From: Pseudobacter sp.
GTDB taxonomy: Bacteria; Bacteroidota; Bacteroidia; Chitinophagales; Chitinophagaceae
Assembly: GCA_017849455.1 (NCBI GenBank)
Contig: JAFIGX010000013.1
Location: 124,001-188,000 of the forward strand
Reading direction: 5' to 3'
DNA length: 64,000 bases
The notes beneath the pieces are model-generated. The model did no database searches, had not been told where the DNA came from, and saw nothing but the letters and a program-made list of their open reading frames with translations. This document shows, one piece after another, positions 1 to 7,323 of the stretch (position 1 is its first letter; each line of letters opens with the position of its first letter). The translations under genes and the position numbers were made by a program.

Positions 1-53
1 GCATTTTTTTACAGTTCGTTTGAAGTGCTATTTTTTTCATACCTGGGAATAAA

Positions 54-80
54 TAAAAAAGCCCCGATGTACATCGAGGC
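54..80 (-). terminator. Attenuator terminator of the putative trp leader
   Basis: On the minus strand a 20-nt self-complementary stem (GCCTCGATGT/ACATCGGGGC, one G-U pair) is followed directly by a run of T. It lies 35 nt after the stop codon of the Trp-rich leader peptide. The sequence CGGGGCTT at the 3' arm is repeated at the end of the leader ORF, so the leader copy (122-128) can pair with the 5' arm (75-80) and form an antiterminator. This is the layout of a translation-coupled attenuator. Confidence 0.85.
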
Positions 81-115
81 CTGAATATGGTGTTCAAAAA
101 ACAACAACAGCAGCG

Positions 116-178
116 TTACAAGCCCCGGAAGGAGTTTGTATGCCACCACCAATGTTTATTGATCTGTTGTGTATTCAT
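116..178 (-). CDS. trpL: Putative trp operon leader peptide (20 aa)
   Basis: A short ORF of 20 codons begins with ATG at 178 and ends with TAA at 116-118. Residues 8-14 read KHWWWHT, so three consecutive Trp codons (TGG) lie in the middle of the peptide. An intrinsic terminator follows 35 nt after the stop, with a competing antiterminator pairing. In known trp attenuation, ribosome stalling at Trp codons prevents terminator formation. The peptide starts 46 nt after hisB and runs in the same direction. I infer that trpE or another trp gene follows to the left of the window, which cannot be seen here. The peptide is too short for homology, so the call rests on the Trp run and the RNA layout. 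Confidence 0.85.
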   Translation of the reverse strand: MNTQQINKHWWWHTNSFRGL

Positions 179-185
179 TGCGTTA

Positions 186-217
186 CAAAAGTGCTTTGCA
201 AAATTGAATCTACCAAA
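186..217 (-). promoter_or_regulatory. Possible promoter of the trp leader
   Basis: On the minus strand TTTGG (213-217) is followed after 19 nt by CACTTTTG (186-193), close to the Bacteroidota -33 TTTG and -7 TAnnTTTG boxes. It would start transcription just upstream of the leader ATG. The -7 box is imperfect, so this is tentative; read-through from hisB is the alternative. Confidence 0.3.
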
Positions 218-223
218 TCTTTT

Positions 224-1363
224 TTAGAGCACTCCTTTCGTGCTCGGCAGGTAATTGCTCATCGGATCGCGTTTCACGGCCATCCTGATGGCTTTGGCGA
301 ATGCCTTGAAAATGGCTTCGATCTTATGATGCTCATTGTCCCCGTGACATTCGATATTCAGGTTGCACCTGGCCGCATCCGAAAAGGATTTGAAGAAATG
401 GAAGAACATTTCAGTGGGCATTTCCCCGATCCTTTCCCTTTTGAATTCAGCATTCCAAACGATCCAGTTGCGGCCTCCGAAGTCGATCAGCACTTTGGCA
501 TCCGCTTCATCCATCGGCAGGGCAAAACCATATCGCTCCATGCCCCTTTTATCGGCCAGGGCTTTGGCGAATGCTTCACCCAGGGCGATCCCGGTATCTT
601 CAATAGTATGGTGCTCATCGATATGAAGGTCTCCATTGGCCCTGATGGTAAGGTCCATTTTTCCATGCCTGGCGATCTGTTCGAGCATGTGATCGAAGAA
701 ACCAAGACCGGTCATGATCTGCGCTTTACCATTCCCATCGATATCGAGATCGATCCTGATCTGCGTTTCGTTGGTATTGCGTTCATGTTGTACATGCCGC
801 AGCCCCAGCCGGAGGAATTGATATATCTCGCTCCACCGGGTGGTTTCGAGTGCGATCACCGGGCGCAATGCTGTTATTTGATCGCTGATCTCCCCTGCGC
901 CGAGATGGGGATCATTATTGAGCCAGATAGCTTTGCAGCCCAGGTTCTTGGCCAGTTGCACATCCGTGATCCGGTCGCCGATCACATAGGAGTTTGCGAG
1001 ATCGTAAGCCGGGTTATCGATGTATTGTGTGAGCATGCCGGTGCCCGGTTTGCGGGTGGGCGCATTGTCGGCCGGAAATGTCCTGTCGATATGTACTGCA
1101 CTGAAATGTATTCCCTCCCCTTCCAGGCTTTTCATCACGAGGTTGTGCAGGGGCCAGAATGTATTTTCGGGGAAGCCGGCCGTTCCCAACCCATCCTGGT
1201 TGGTGACCATCACCAGCTCATAATCGAATTCACGCGCTATACGGCCCATGTATTCGAACATCTGCGGATAAAAAGTGAGCTTGTCGAATGAATCCAACTG
1301 GTAGGTAGGCGGCGCTTCGTTGATCAGGGTACCATCACGATCTATGAATAAAATCCTTTTCAT
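224..1363 (-). CDS. hisB: Bifunctional histidinol-phosphatase / imidazoleglycerol-phosphate dehydratase
   Basis: This enzyme catalyses two steps of cytoplasmic histidine synthesis: dehydration of imidazole glycerol phosphate and dephosphorylation of histidinol phosphate. The N-terminal HAD phosphatase domain (about residues 1-165) shows the catalytic D8xD10 motif in FIDRDGT. The C-terminal dehydratase domain (about 190-379) carries both metal-binding histidine motifs, DEHHTIED and [11 protein letters not shown]. At 379 residues it matches the length of fused HisB of Enterobacteriaceae and Bacteroidota. It is the last visible gene of the his cluster. Only 9 nt separate it from the cytochrome c gene upstream, so it is probably on the same transcript, and it is followed by the trp-type leader. 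Confidence 0.97.
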   Translation of the reverse strand: MKRILFIDRDGTLINEAPPTYQLDSFDKLTFYPQMFEYMGRIAREFDYELVMVTNQDGLGTAGFPENTFWPLHNLVMKSLEGEGIHFSAVHIDRTFPADNAPTRKPGTGMLTQYIDNPAYDLANSYVIGDRITDVQLAKNLGCKAIWLNNDPHLGAGEISDQITALRPVIALETTRWSEIYQFLRLGLRHVQHERNTNETQIRIDLDIDGNGKAQIMTGLGFFDHMLEQIARHGKMDLTIRANGDLHIDEHHTIEDTGIALGEAFAKALADKRGMERYGFALPMDEADAKVLIDFGGRNWIVWNAEFKRERIGEMPTEMFFHFFKSFSDAARCNLNIECHGDNEHHKIEAIFKAFAKAIRMAVKRDPMSNYLPSTKGVL

Positions 1364-1372
1364 CCCTTTGGG

Positions 1373-1789
1373 TTATTTCAATTTTGCGCGGACCGCTTTT
1401 ACTTCCGCTGGTGTAACGATACTGGCTTTGTTCTTGAAACTGTTACGGACATACGTGAGTACGTCGGCCACTTCCTGGTCGCTGAGGAAGTCATGGGCCG
1501 ACATCGTATTTTCGTAGGATTCCCCATCGATCTCCAACGGCTCATTCATTCCTTTCAATATGATCTGCACCAGCCGTTTTTTATCGCCCAGCACATATTG
1601 CGTTTTGCTCAATGGTGGGTTCATTTTCGGAACTCCGGCCCCATCGGCCTGGTGGCAGGCCAGGCAATAAACATCGTATACCTTCTTGCCATTCTCCATT
1701 GTTTGCTTAGGCACTGCGGCAGGCTTGGTCTGCATCGCCATGGATACAACAGCGATGCCTGTAGCTATCGTGAACGCTAATATTTTCAT
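1373..1789 (-). CDS. Small exported cytochrome c
   Basis: The 138-residue protein has an N-terminal signal peptide (about residues 1-20, ending near VSMAMQ) and one haem c site, C42-LAC-H46. A downstream Met in ENTMSAH (about residue 95) is a likely axial ligand. This is the pattern of class I monohaem cytochromes that act in the periplasm. It lies 20 nt after the PQQ-type dehydrogenase and would suit its electron acceptor. The odd point is the location, between hisC and hisB with no link to histidine synthesis. The redox partner assignment is inferred from neighbourhood only. Confidence 0.9.
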   Translation of the reverse strand: MKILAFTIATGIAVVSMAMQTKPAAVPKQTMENGKKVYDVYCLACHQADGAGVPKMNPPLSKTQYVLGDKKRLVQIILKGMNEPLEIDGESYENTMSAHDFLSDQEVADVLTYVRNSFKNKASIVTPAEVKAVRAKLK

Positions 1790-1809
1790 CGCACTGTTTT
1801 TATTGTTCC

Positions 1810-3090
1810 TTATTTACCGGAATAATTCACTTTCCAGATCCGGCCTTTTTTGTCGTCTGAAATATACAAAGATCCATCGGGGCCCTGTGCCAGTCCGCAG
1901 GGACGGAAACGTGCTCCATTAGGGCTCACATCGGCTCCTGCAAAACCATCGGCGAACATTTCAAATTCGCCACTGGGCATTCCATCTTTATTGAATGGCA
2001 GGAACACCACGCAATAGCCACCCTGCGGGCGGGGTGCGCGGTTCCAGGAACCATGGAAGGCAATGAATGCGCCATTCCTGTACCTGGCCGGGAACTGATC
2101 GCCTGTGTAGAACAGCAATCCATTGGGCGCCCAATGTGCAGGGAATCCATAGACCGGGTATTTCTTTTCTGCACAGCGGCCTTCTTTCTTGCCGTCGCCG
2201 CCGTATTCTGGCGCCAGTACTTTTTTATGCTGGAACTGATCGAAATAACAATAAGGCCATCCGAAGTCATCGCCCTTTTTAATGCGAAGTAATTCTTCGG
2301 CGGGGAGGTCAGCGCTTTTTTCCTCATCATACATTTCCGGGAACAGGGTATTGAAGTTATCGCGACCATGCTGCATGGCGTACAGTTCATTGACGGATTG
2401 GTTCCAGTCGAGCCCTACCACGTTACGGATGCCTGTGGCATAGCGAATGCCATTGTTGTAGGATTGTCCGGGTTTATCTGCTTTGAACTGCCAGATACCA
2501 CCTGTTGAATCCAGGAGCGGGCAAGGGTCCGGCGAAGGAGAGCCTTTGGTGCGGTCCTTCAACTGGCAGGCATTGGAAGGAGAACCGATGGTAACGTAGA
2601 TATTGCCATCATTGTCGAGCACCAGTGATTTGGTATTGTGTGTACGGCGGTTGATGAGTTTGGTCACGATATTCTCTGCATTGGCCGTATCGATCACCTC
2701 CCCTTTTGCATTCAGTTTGTAACGGTATACGTCCGTATTGGAAGAAGCATAGAGATAATTGTCCTTGATAGCAATACCGGTGCCGCCATAGTTGGCGAAG
2801 CCTGTGACATCATCTGCCACCCCATCACCGTTCTTGTCGTGGAGACGGAGAATGCCCTTGCCTTTTTTGGCATTGTCGAGCTTTACATACACATCGCCGT
2901 TCTTCTGTACTGCGAGATGGCGGGCGCCGCCGAGATTATCGGCCACTACGATCGCCCTGAACCCTGCGGGCAGGGCAATGCCGCCGTTCTCTTCGGGTAA
3001 ATGCTTTTTCTTCACTTTTGTGGAATCGCTACCGTATACATTGGCGCCAAGCAATAATGATACGGCAATACCAGGTAATATCCATTTCAT
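1810..3090 (-). CDS. PQQ-dependent sugar dehydrogenase (sorbosone dehydrogenase-like)
   Basis: The mature protein resembles soluble beta-propeller glucose/sorbosone dehydrogenases, which oxidise sugars in the periplasm. It has a signal peptide (MKWILPGIAVSLLLGANV) and propeller motifs such as HDKNGDGVADDV, GIRNVVGLDWN, MQHGRDN and AFHGSWNR; the HG(R/S) motifs are typical of this family. The open frame runs 25 codons further upstream, almost into hisC, but that part is not a signal peptide, so the ATG at 3090 is preferred (426 aa). It lies 55 nt after hisC and 20 nt before the cytochrome c gene. The substrate cannot be read from sequence, and PQQ genes are not in the window. Confidence 0.88.
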   Translation of the reverse strand: MKWILPGIAVSLLLGANVYGSDSTKVKKKHLPEENGGIALPAGFRAIVVADNLGGARHLAVQKNGDVYVKLDNAKKGKGILRLHDKNGDGVADDVTGFANYGGTGIAIKDNYLYASSNTDVYRYKLNAKGEVIDTANAENIVTKLINRRTHNTKSLVLDNDGNIYVTIGSPSNACQLKDRTKGSPSPDPCPLLDSTGGIWQFKADKPGQSYNNGIRYATGIRNVVGLDWNQSVNELYAMQHGRDNFNTLFPEMYDEEKSADLPAEELLRIKKGDDFGWPYCYFDQFQHKKVLAPEYGGDGKKEGRCAEKKYPVYGFPAHWAPNGLLFYTGDQFPARYRNGAFIAFHGSWNRAPRPQGGYCVVFLPFNKDGMPSGEFEMFADGFAGADVSPNGARFRPCGLAQGPDGSLYISDDKKGRIWKVNYSGK

Positions 3091-3145
3091 AATAATTATA
3101 TGTATTTGTGTTAAAGGAGGTTTTAAAATTAATGGTTTTCGTTCA

Positions 3146-4210
3146 TTATGCCGCTCCGCCTGCATATCTTTTCAGGCTTTTCACCAGTTCTTCATTTTCG
3201 GCCGGCGTACCGACCGTAATGCGGAGGCAGCCTTCGCAAAGTGTAACAGTGCTTCTATCCCGCACAACGATCCCTTCCTTCAACAAAAACCGGTAGATCC
3301 CTTTTGCATCCGTTACCCGTACCAGCAAGAAATTGGAATCCGACGGAAATACGAATTGCACGATTGGCAATTCATTCAATTTTTTTTGCAATTCTTCCCT
3401 TTGCGCTACGATCTCACGGATCATATCATTCACCTGTCCTACTTCTTCGAGTGCCTGCAGGGCCAGGTCCTGCGATGCCTGGTTGATATTGTAGGGGGGC
3501 TTCACTTTATTCATCACCCCGATGATCTCTTCCGAAGCAAAAGCAATACCAATACGGAGAGCGGCCAGTCCCCAGGCTTTCGATAATGTCTGCATCACTA
3601 CCAGGTTGGGATAATCGGCCAGTTCCTGTGTGAAAGACCGGGACCTGGAAAAATTGATATAGGCTTCATCGATGACCACGATGCCCCAATAATTATTCAG
3701 GACCATTTCCACATCCTCCCGGTTGAGGGAGTTGCCGGTAGGGTTATTGGGAGAACAAAGGAAAATGATCTTGGTATGATCGTCGATGGCCTCTTCGAGA
3801 GGAGGCAGGTCAAGTTGAAAATTACCGGTGAGAGGTACTTTTTTAATGGCCACGTCATTGATATGGGCGCTCACTTCATACATGCCATAGGTAGGCGGAC
3901 AGATCAGGATATTATCTTTCCCCGGATCGCAGAAGGTCCGGACCAGCACATCGATACATTCGTCACTACCATTGCCCAAAAAAATATTGGTCGATGGAAC
4001 GCCTTTGATCTCACTCAGCTTTTCTTTTACCTTATGCTGAAGCGGATCGGGGTAGCGGTTATACCATTTGGTAAGCGGGGAGCCCAGGCTGTTCTCATTG
4101 GCATCAAGATAGATGCTGGCCTCTCCCTTGAATTCATCCCTGGCGGATGAATAAGGTACGAGTTTTTTAATATTCTCTCTCAAAAGGTTGTTGATATCGA
4201 AGCTCATCAT
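3146..4210 (-). CDS. hisC: Histidinol-phosphate aminotransferase
   Basis: A PLP-dependent class I/II aminotransferase that converts imidazole acetol phosphate to histidinol phosphate with glutamate as donor. It shows LDANENSLGSP near the N terminus, the PLP-contact motif SPNNPTGN, DEAYINF, and the Schiff-base lysine in TLSKAWGLAALRIG, followed by a conserved late Arg region (LRITVGT). The length of 354 residues is normal for HisC. It is in the his order GDC, 59 nt after hisD. Two adjacent Met codons open the frame; either may be used. Confidence 0.96.
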   Translation of the reverse strand: MMSFDINNLLRENIKKLVPYSSARDEFKGEASIYLDANENSLGSPLTKWYNRYPDPLQHKVKEKLSEIKGVPSTNIFLGNGSDECIDVLVRTFCDPGKDNILICPPTYGMYEVSAHINDVAIKKVPLTGNFQLDLPPLEEAIDDHTKIIFLCSPNNPTGNSLNREDVEMVLNNYWGIVVIDEAYINFSRSRSFTQELADYPNLVVMQTLSKAWGLAALRIGIAFASEEIIGVMNKVKPPYNINQASQDLALQALEEVGQVNDMIREIVAQREELQKKLNELPIVQFVFPSDSNFLLVRVTDAKGIYRFLLKEGIVVRDRSTVTLCEGCLRITVGTPAENEELVKSLKRYAGGAA

Positions 4211-4269
4211 ACTGAATTATCAGGTTCTTTAAATATAACTATAATATATAACCGATTTTTATTTCACCT

Positions 4270-5553
4270 CTATTTCCCTAACCTCACCCTCACGGCATTG
4301 GCGTGTGCCTCCAATCCTTCCGCTGCTGCCATGGTCATCACCGTATTCCCTATATTCTTCAAACCCGTTTCACTCAATTGCTGAAAGGTGATCTTCTTCA
4401 CGAAACTGTCGAGGCTAACGCCGCTGTAAGCCCTTGCATAACCATTGGTAGGCAGGGTATGATTGGTGCCGCTGGCATAATCTCCCACGCTTTCGGGTGA
4501 ATAATGGCCCAGGAATACAGATCCCGCATTGATCACTTTCTCCGCCCATGCAGCGGCATTGGCAGTGGCAAGGATCAGGTGTTCGGCAGCATATTCGTTC
4601 AACAGGTCGATGGCCTGCGTTTCATCTTCCATAACGATGCTCTTACTGTTCTCCAATGCCCGTGCTGCAATGTCTTTCCTCGGCAATAACTGCAATTGCT
4701 TTCCGATCTCCTTTTCGACTTCTGTCACCAGTGCCGCATTGGCGGCTACCAGTAACACCTGGCTGTCGATACCATGTTCAGCCTGGCTGAGCAGATCGGC
4801 TGCTATGAAAGCAGGGTTTGCCGATGTGTCGGCATAGACAGCCACTTCACTGGGACCAGCGGGCATATCGATGGCCAGCCCTTCCTGTTGCACCAGTTGT
4901 TTGGCACAGGTCACGTATTGGTTACCGGGGCCGAATATCTTGTACACCGCCGGGATACTGGATGTTCCATAGGCCATAGCGCCGATGGCCTGCACGCCGC
5001 CCACCCGGAAGACCTTGGTAATGCCCACCGTTCTTGCAGCGAACAGGATGGCAGGATGCAGACTGCCTTCGCGGTCGGGTGGTGAGCATAGAATGATCTC
5101 CCCGCATCCTACCAGCTTTGCCGGAACGCCCAGCATCAGGATAGTGGAGAACAAAGGAGCAGTACCGCCGGGAATATACAGGCCCACTTTCCCGATGGCC
5201 ACATTCTTTCGCCAGCATTGCACTCCCGGCATGGTCTCGATCAATTCAGGCTCCTGCCATTGTTTCTTGTGAAAGGCTTCGATATTATTCTTTGCCTGGA
5301 GGATAGCTTCTTTCAAAGAGGCGGGCAATGCCTGCTCTGCTTTGATAAATTCATGCTCGCTTACCAACAGATCATCCACTGTTGCCTTATCGAATTGCAA
5401 CGTGAACCTCCTGATAGCCGCATCCCCTTCTGCCTTCACAGCATCCAATACTTTCCGTACCGTTTGCTCTAATGCCTGTGCATCTGCTACCGGCCGCTTC
5501 AGCAGTTCATTCCATGTTTTTCTATCCGGGTTGATATAAATTTTCATATCCAC
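4270..5553 (-). CDS. hisD: Histidinol dehydrogenase
   Basis: Zn-dependent NAD enzyme that oxidises L-histidinol to L-histidine, the last step of the pathway. Family signatures are present: GLYIPGGTAPLFST, the IFGPGNQYV loop, MPAGPSEV, the metal and catalytic region LLSQAEHGIDSQ, and SGTNHTLPTNGYARAYSG. The length of 427 residues is standard. It follows hisG after a 70-nt gap that contains half of a period-9 repeat arm. The start could be Met1 or Met3. Confidence 0.97.
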   Translation of the reverse strand: MDMKIYINPDRKTWNELLKRPVADAQALEQTVRKVLDAVKAEGDAAIRRFTLQFDKATVDDLLVSEHEFIKAEQALPASLKEAILQAKNNIEAFHKKQWQEPELIETMPGVQCWRKNVAIGKVGLYIPGGTAPLFSTILMLGVPAKLVGCGEIILCSPPDREGSLHPAILFAARTVGITKVFRVGGVQAIGAMAYGTSSIPAVYKIFGPGNQYVTCAKQLVQQEGLAIDMPAGPSEVAVYADTSANPAFIAADLLSQAEHGIDSQVLLVAANAALVTEVEKEIGKQLQLLPRKDIAARALENSKSIVMEDETQAIDLLNEYAAEHLILATANAAAWAEKVINAGSVFLGHYSPESVGDYASGTNHTLPTNGYARAYSGVSLDSFVKKITFQQLSETGLKNIGNTVMTMAAAEGLEAHANAVRVRLGK

Positions 5554-5575
5554 ATTTGATCATTAATAAAAGTCC

Positions 5576-5629
5576 AACATTTCCCTCATTTCCTCCTAAC
5601 CCATTAAATACAACCAATCACGGTCAGAC
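5576..5629 (-). repeat. Single period-9 repeat arm at the 3' end of hisG
   Basis: Read on the minus strand, the arm starts GTCTGA at the hisG stop codon (GTC TGA) and continues in nonamers such as GTGATTGGT, TGTATTTAA, TGGGTTAGG and AGGAAATGA. These align without gaps, apart from one base missing in the head, with the arms at 13636-13784. No second arm is seen nearby, so it looks like a half element or a decayed copy. Confidence 0.65.
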
Positions 5630-6490
5630 GATCATCTTCTCGATCGGCACCACCAGTATCCCCTGCGCGCCTGCTGCCTTCAATTGCTCGATGATGTCCC
5701 AGAAAGTATCTTCACTCAATACGCTATGTACACTGCTCCAGCCGGCTTCCGCCAATGGCAACACAGTGGGACTTTTCATGCCTGGCAGTAACCGGATGAT
5801 CTCCTGGAGTTTTTCGTTCGGCGCATTCAGCAAAACATATTTATTGCGCTGCGCCTTTTTCACTGCCCTGATGCGGAATACCAGTTTATCGAGCAGTTGT
5901 TGTTGCTCCGCCGTAAGCTGATTGTTGCGAACCAGCACGGCCTGTGATTGCAGGATGATCTCCACTTCTTTCAATCCATTCATGAACAGGGTGGAGCCGC
6001 TGCTCACCAGGTCAGCCACCACATCGGCCAGGCCGATCCCCGGTGCGATCTCCACCGACCCGCTGATCTCATGGATCTCCGCCTCTACCAGATTTTTTTT
6101 AAGGAATTCATTGACCAGGAACGGATAACTGGTGGCGATGCGTTTACCCTGCAAGGTCTTTACTCCTTCATACTCCTGGCTGCGGGGAATGGCTACCGAG
6201 AGGCGGCATTTGCCGAAGCCCAATTTCTCCACCACGGCTGCCTGCCTGTTCTTTTCGAGCAATACATTCTCCCCCACGATACCGATGTCGGCCACTCCAT
6301 CTTCCACATATTGCGGAATATCATCATCCCGGAGAAAAAAAACTTCCAGGGGGAAATTGTCGGATTCTGTTTTCAGCCTGTCTTTTACATTCCGCAGGTC
6401 GATTCCACATTCTTTGAGCAGTTGTACGGAATCTTCGTACAATCTGCCTGATTTCTGGATGGCGATGCGGAGCTTTGTTGTCTGAACCAT
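5624..6490 (-). CDS. hisG: ATP phosphoribosyltransferase, long form
   Basis: First enzyme of histidine synthesis, joining ATP and PRPP to phosphoribosyl-ATP. The N terminus shows LRIAIQKSGRL, then IGIVGENVL, GKRIATSYP and EIAPGIGLADVVADLVSSGSTL, the PRPP and active-site region. At 288 residues it is the long HisG form with a C-terminal ACT-like regulatory domain (about 215-288), which in relatives binds histidine for feedback control, so no HisZ is expected. Its first codons (ATG GTT CAG ACA) contain a GTTCAGAC sequence and its last two codons (GTC TGA) begin another repeat arm, so repeats touch both ends of the gene. Confidence 0.97.
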   Translation of the reverse strand: MVQTTKLRIAIQKSGRLYEDSVQLLKECGIDLRNVKDRLKTESDNFPLEVFFLRDDDIPQYVEDGVADIGIVGENVLLEKNRQAAVVEKLGFGKCRLSVAIPRSQEYEGVKTLQGKRIATSYPFLVNEFLKKNLVEAEIHEISGSVEIAPGIGLADVVADLVSSGSTLFMNGLKEVEIILQSQAVLVRNNQLTAEQQQLLDKLVFRIRAVKKAQRNKYVLLNAPNEKLQEIIRLLPGMKSPTVLPLAEAGWSSVHSVLSEDTFWDIIEQLKAAGAQGILVVPIEKMIV

Positions 6491-6491
6491 A

Positions 6492-7012
6492 GTCTGAACT
6501 GGGATTTATGAGATTAGTGGGATTTATGGGAGAAGACAGCGTGATGAAATGAATCTGCGCGATACTTCTTGTTCGTGAACCGGTGAAACTCCAATTTTTT
6601 GCTACCAAAATTTATCAATAACCCCACCTCAAGATTATACGCCTCCAAATAATTGATAGCTTGTGCGAGATGAACTTCTTCCAGCTTAATTATCGCCTTC
6701 AATTCAACACTGATTATATTCCTGACCAGGAAATCAACCCGCCTGGTACCGATTTGCTGATCACGATAATAGATTGGCATTTCAAATTCTCTGGAAAAAT
6801 CGAGCTGTATAGTATTGAATTCTATTTCCAGCGCCCGCTGATAAATCACTTCCTGAAATCCATTACCTAAAGTGGTATGAACTCGGAATGCAGCACCAAT
6901 TATTTTTTCGGTGATCTCACCATATTTAAATGTCTCCATATCAAGACTTTTGAGTTTAATCTCAAACCACAATCCCACCCGTCCCATTAATCCCACCAAT
7001 CCCAGTTCAGAC
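6492..7012 (-). mobile_element. Putative 521-bp element: GxxExxY gene between inverted period-9 repeats
   Basis: Both ends carry the octamer GTCTGAAC facing inward (6492-6499 and, inverted, 7005-7012). Each is followed by nonamers of the type GGGATTNNT: GGGATTTAT, GAGATTAGT, GGGATTTAT on the left and GGGATTGGT, GGGATTAAT, GGGACGGGT, GGGATTGTG on the right. The only gene inside is the GxxExxY protein, whose last codons lie in the left arm. The unit occupies the whole space between the his attenuator terminator and hisG. No clear target duplication is visible. Mobility is inferred from the transposon-like layout and from gene-free relatives at 13636 and 14815; it is not shown. Confidence 0.6.
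6514..6939 (-). CDS. GxxExxY protein (PD-(D/E)xK nuclease-like)
   Basis: The 141-residue protein has the defining motif G27-FQ-E30-VI-Y33 after a helix with AFRVHTTLGNG. Further on, RRVD69F and VE79LK81 have the spacing of a PD-(D/E)xK nuclease core, followed by the conserved LAQAINYLEAYNLEVGLLINFG block. The family is widespread in Bacteroidota and its function is unknown. The ATG at 6939 is chosen because upstream codons up to 6999 simply translate the repeat arm. The last residues (FSHKSH) are also encoded by repeat sequence. It is co-directional with hisG and sits inside the his leader region, where it is not expected. Nuclease activity is inferred from motifs. Confidence 0.88.
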   Translation of the reverse strand: METFKYGEITEKIIGAAFRVHTTLGNGFQEVIYQRALEIEFNTIQLDFSREFEMPIYYRDQQIGTRRVDFLVRNIISVELKAIIKLEEVHLAQAINYLEAYNLEVGLLINFGSKKLEFHRFTNKKYRADSFHHAVFSHKSH

Positions 7013-7013
7013 G

Positions 7014-7043
7014 AAAAAGGGCTTACCGTTGGTAAGCCCTTTT
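7014..7043 (-). terminator. his attenuator terminator hairpin
   Basis: On the minus strand a 13-bp perfect stem (AAAAGGGCTTACC / GGTAAGCCCTTTT) with a 3-nt loop is followed by T residues. It lies 33 nt after the stop of the His-rich leader peptide and ends 1 nt before the GxxExxY element. Its 5' arm (GGCTTACC, 7031-7038 on the complementary strand) can instead pair with GGTAAGCC in the leader (7074-7081). Confidence 0.9.
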
Positions 7044-7093
7044 CATATCTTTGGCACTATGCACAGCACCATCGGCTTACCTGTCCGGGTAAG
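7020..7093 (-). promoter_or_regulatory. Four-segment his attenuator
   Basis: In transcript order the leader holds CTTACC (7088-7093), GGTAAGCC (7074-7081), GGCTTACC (7031-7038) and GGTAAGCC (7020-7027). Segments 1:2 and 3:4 can pair, or 2:3 can pair as antiterminator. The His codons lie just before segment 1. Stalling at His codons should mask segment 1, free 2:3 and allow read-through; this matches the classical attenuator scheme. The pairing is read directly from sequence; the regulation is inferred. Confidence 0.88.
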
Positions 7094-7127
7094 TATGATG
7101 ATGATGTGTATGCGTGTTGAGTATCAT
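7077..7127 (-). CDS. hisL: his operon leader peptide (16 aa)
   Basis: A 16-codon ORF from ATG at 7127 to TAA at 7077-7079. Residues 6-11 read HTHHHH, so five of six codons in the middle are His (CAT). It is followed by mutually exclusive hairpins and a strong terminator. This is the standard composition of a his leader peptide used for attenuation. Its target genes hisG, D, C and B follow on the same strand, but the 521-bp GxxExxY element now separates the terminator from hisG. Confidence 0.92.
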   Translation of the reverse strand: MILNTHTHHHHTYPDR

Positions 7128-7137
7128 AATTGCGGAG

Positions 7138-7168
7138 CAAAAATACTATTTAGAATTGTTCAGCAAAA
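7138..7168 (-). promoter_or_regulatory. Probable promoter of the his operon
   Basis: On the minus strand TTTTG (7164-7168) and TATTTTTG (7138-7145) are separated by 18 nt. The second fits the Bacteroidota -7 box TAnnTTTG exactly and the first fits the -33 TTTG/TTG box. Transcription would start about 4-8 nt before the leader-peptide ATG. The fit is good but it is a prediction. Confidence 0.5.
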
Positions 7169-7185
7169 TATTTTTTTGATAAGTA

Positions 7186-7323
7186 GCATTTTTTACCGGA
7201 AAGACACGGAGGAAATTGAGTTGAAAAGTTTAAATGTTGATAGGTTGACAAGGGAATCTCCGCGTTTCGGGAACTCACTTGTTAACATTTCAACTTGTCA
7301 ACATTTCAGCTTATCAACCTGTC
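7186..7323. repeat. Period-8 inverted repeat, diverged copy of the 55950 element
   Basis: The left part has TTACCGGAAAGACACGGAGG (a diverged form of the arm at 55958), then GTTGAAAAG, TGTTGATAG, GTTGACAAGGGA. The right part from 7276 is the inverse: CTTGTTAACATTTCAACTTG, TCAACATTTCAG, CTTATCAACCTGTCACC. The unit is close to GTTGAYAA/GTTGAAAT repeated every 8 nt. The same two modules occur in the same order at 55950-56120. It stands upstream of the his promoter and is not coding. Confidence 0.7.

Noticed and set aside
140..1291. Long open frame of 383 codons on the plus strand opposite hisB
   Set aside because: It is the antisense shadow of a clear hisB gene; no domain or signal is visible in its translation.
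2792..3586. 264-codon plus-strand frame across PQQ dehydrogenase and hisC
   Set aside because: It spans two real genes on the opposite strand and has no motif of its own.
6939..6999. Upstream extension of the GxxExxY gene to 6999
   Set aside because: These codons are the translation of the repeat arm; the recognised protein starts at METFKYGE.
6492..7012. Classical insertion sequence with transposase
   Set aside because: No DDE, HUH or serine/tyrosine recombinase motif and no target duplication are seen; it is kept as a putative element of another kind.
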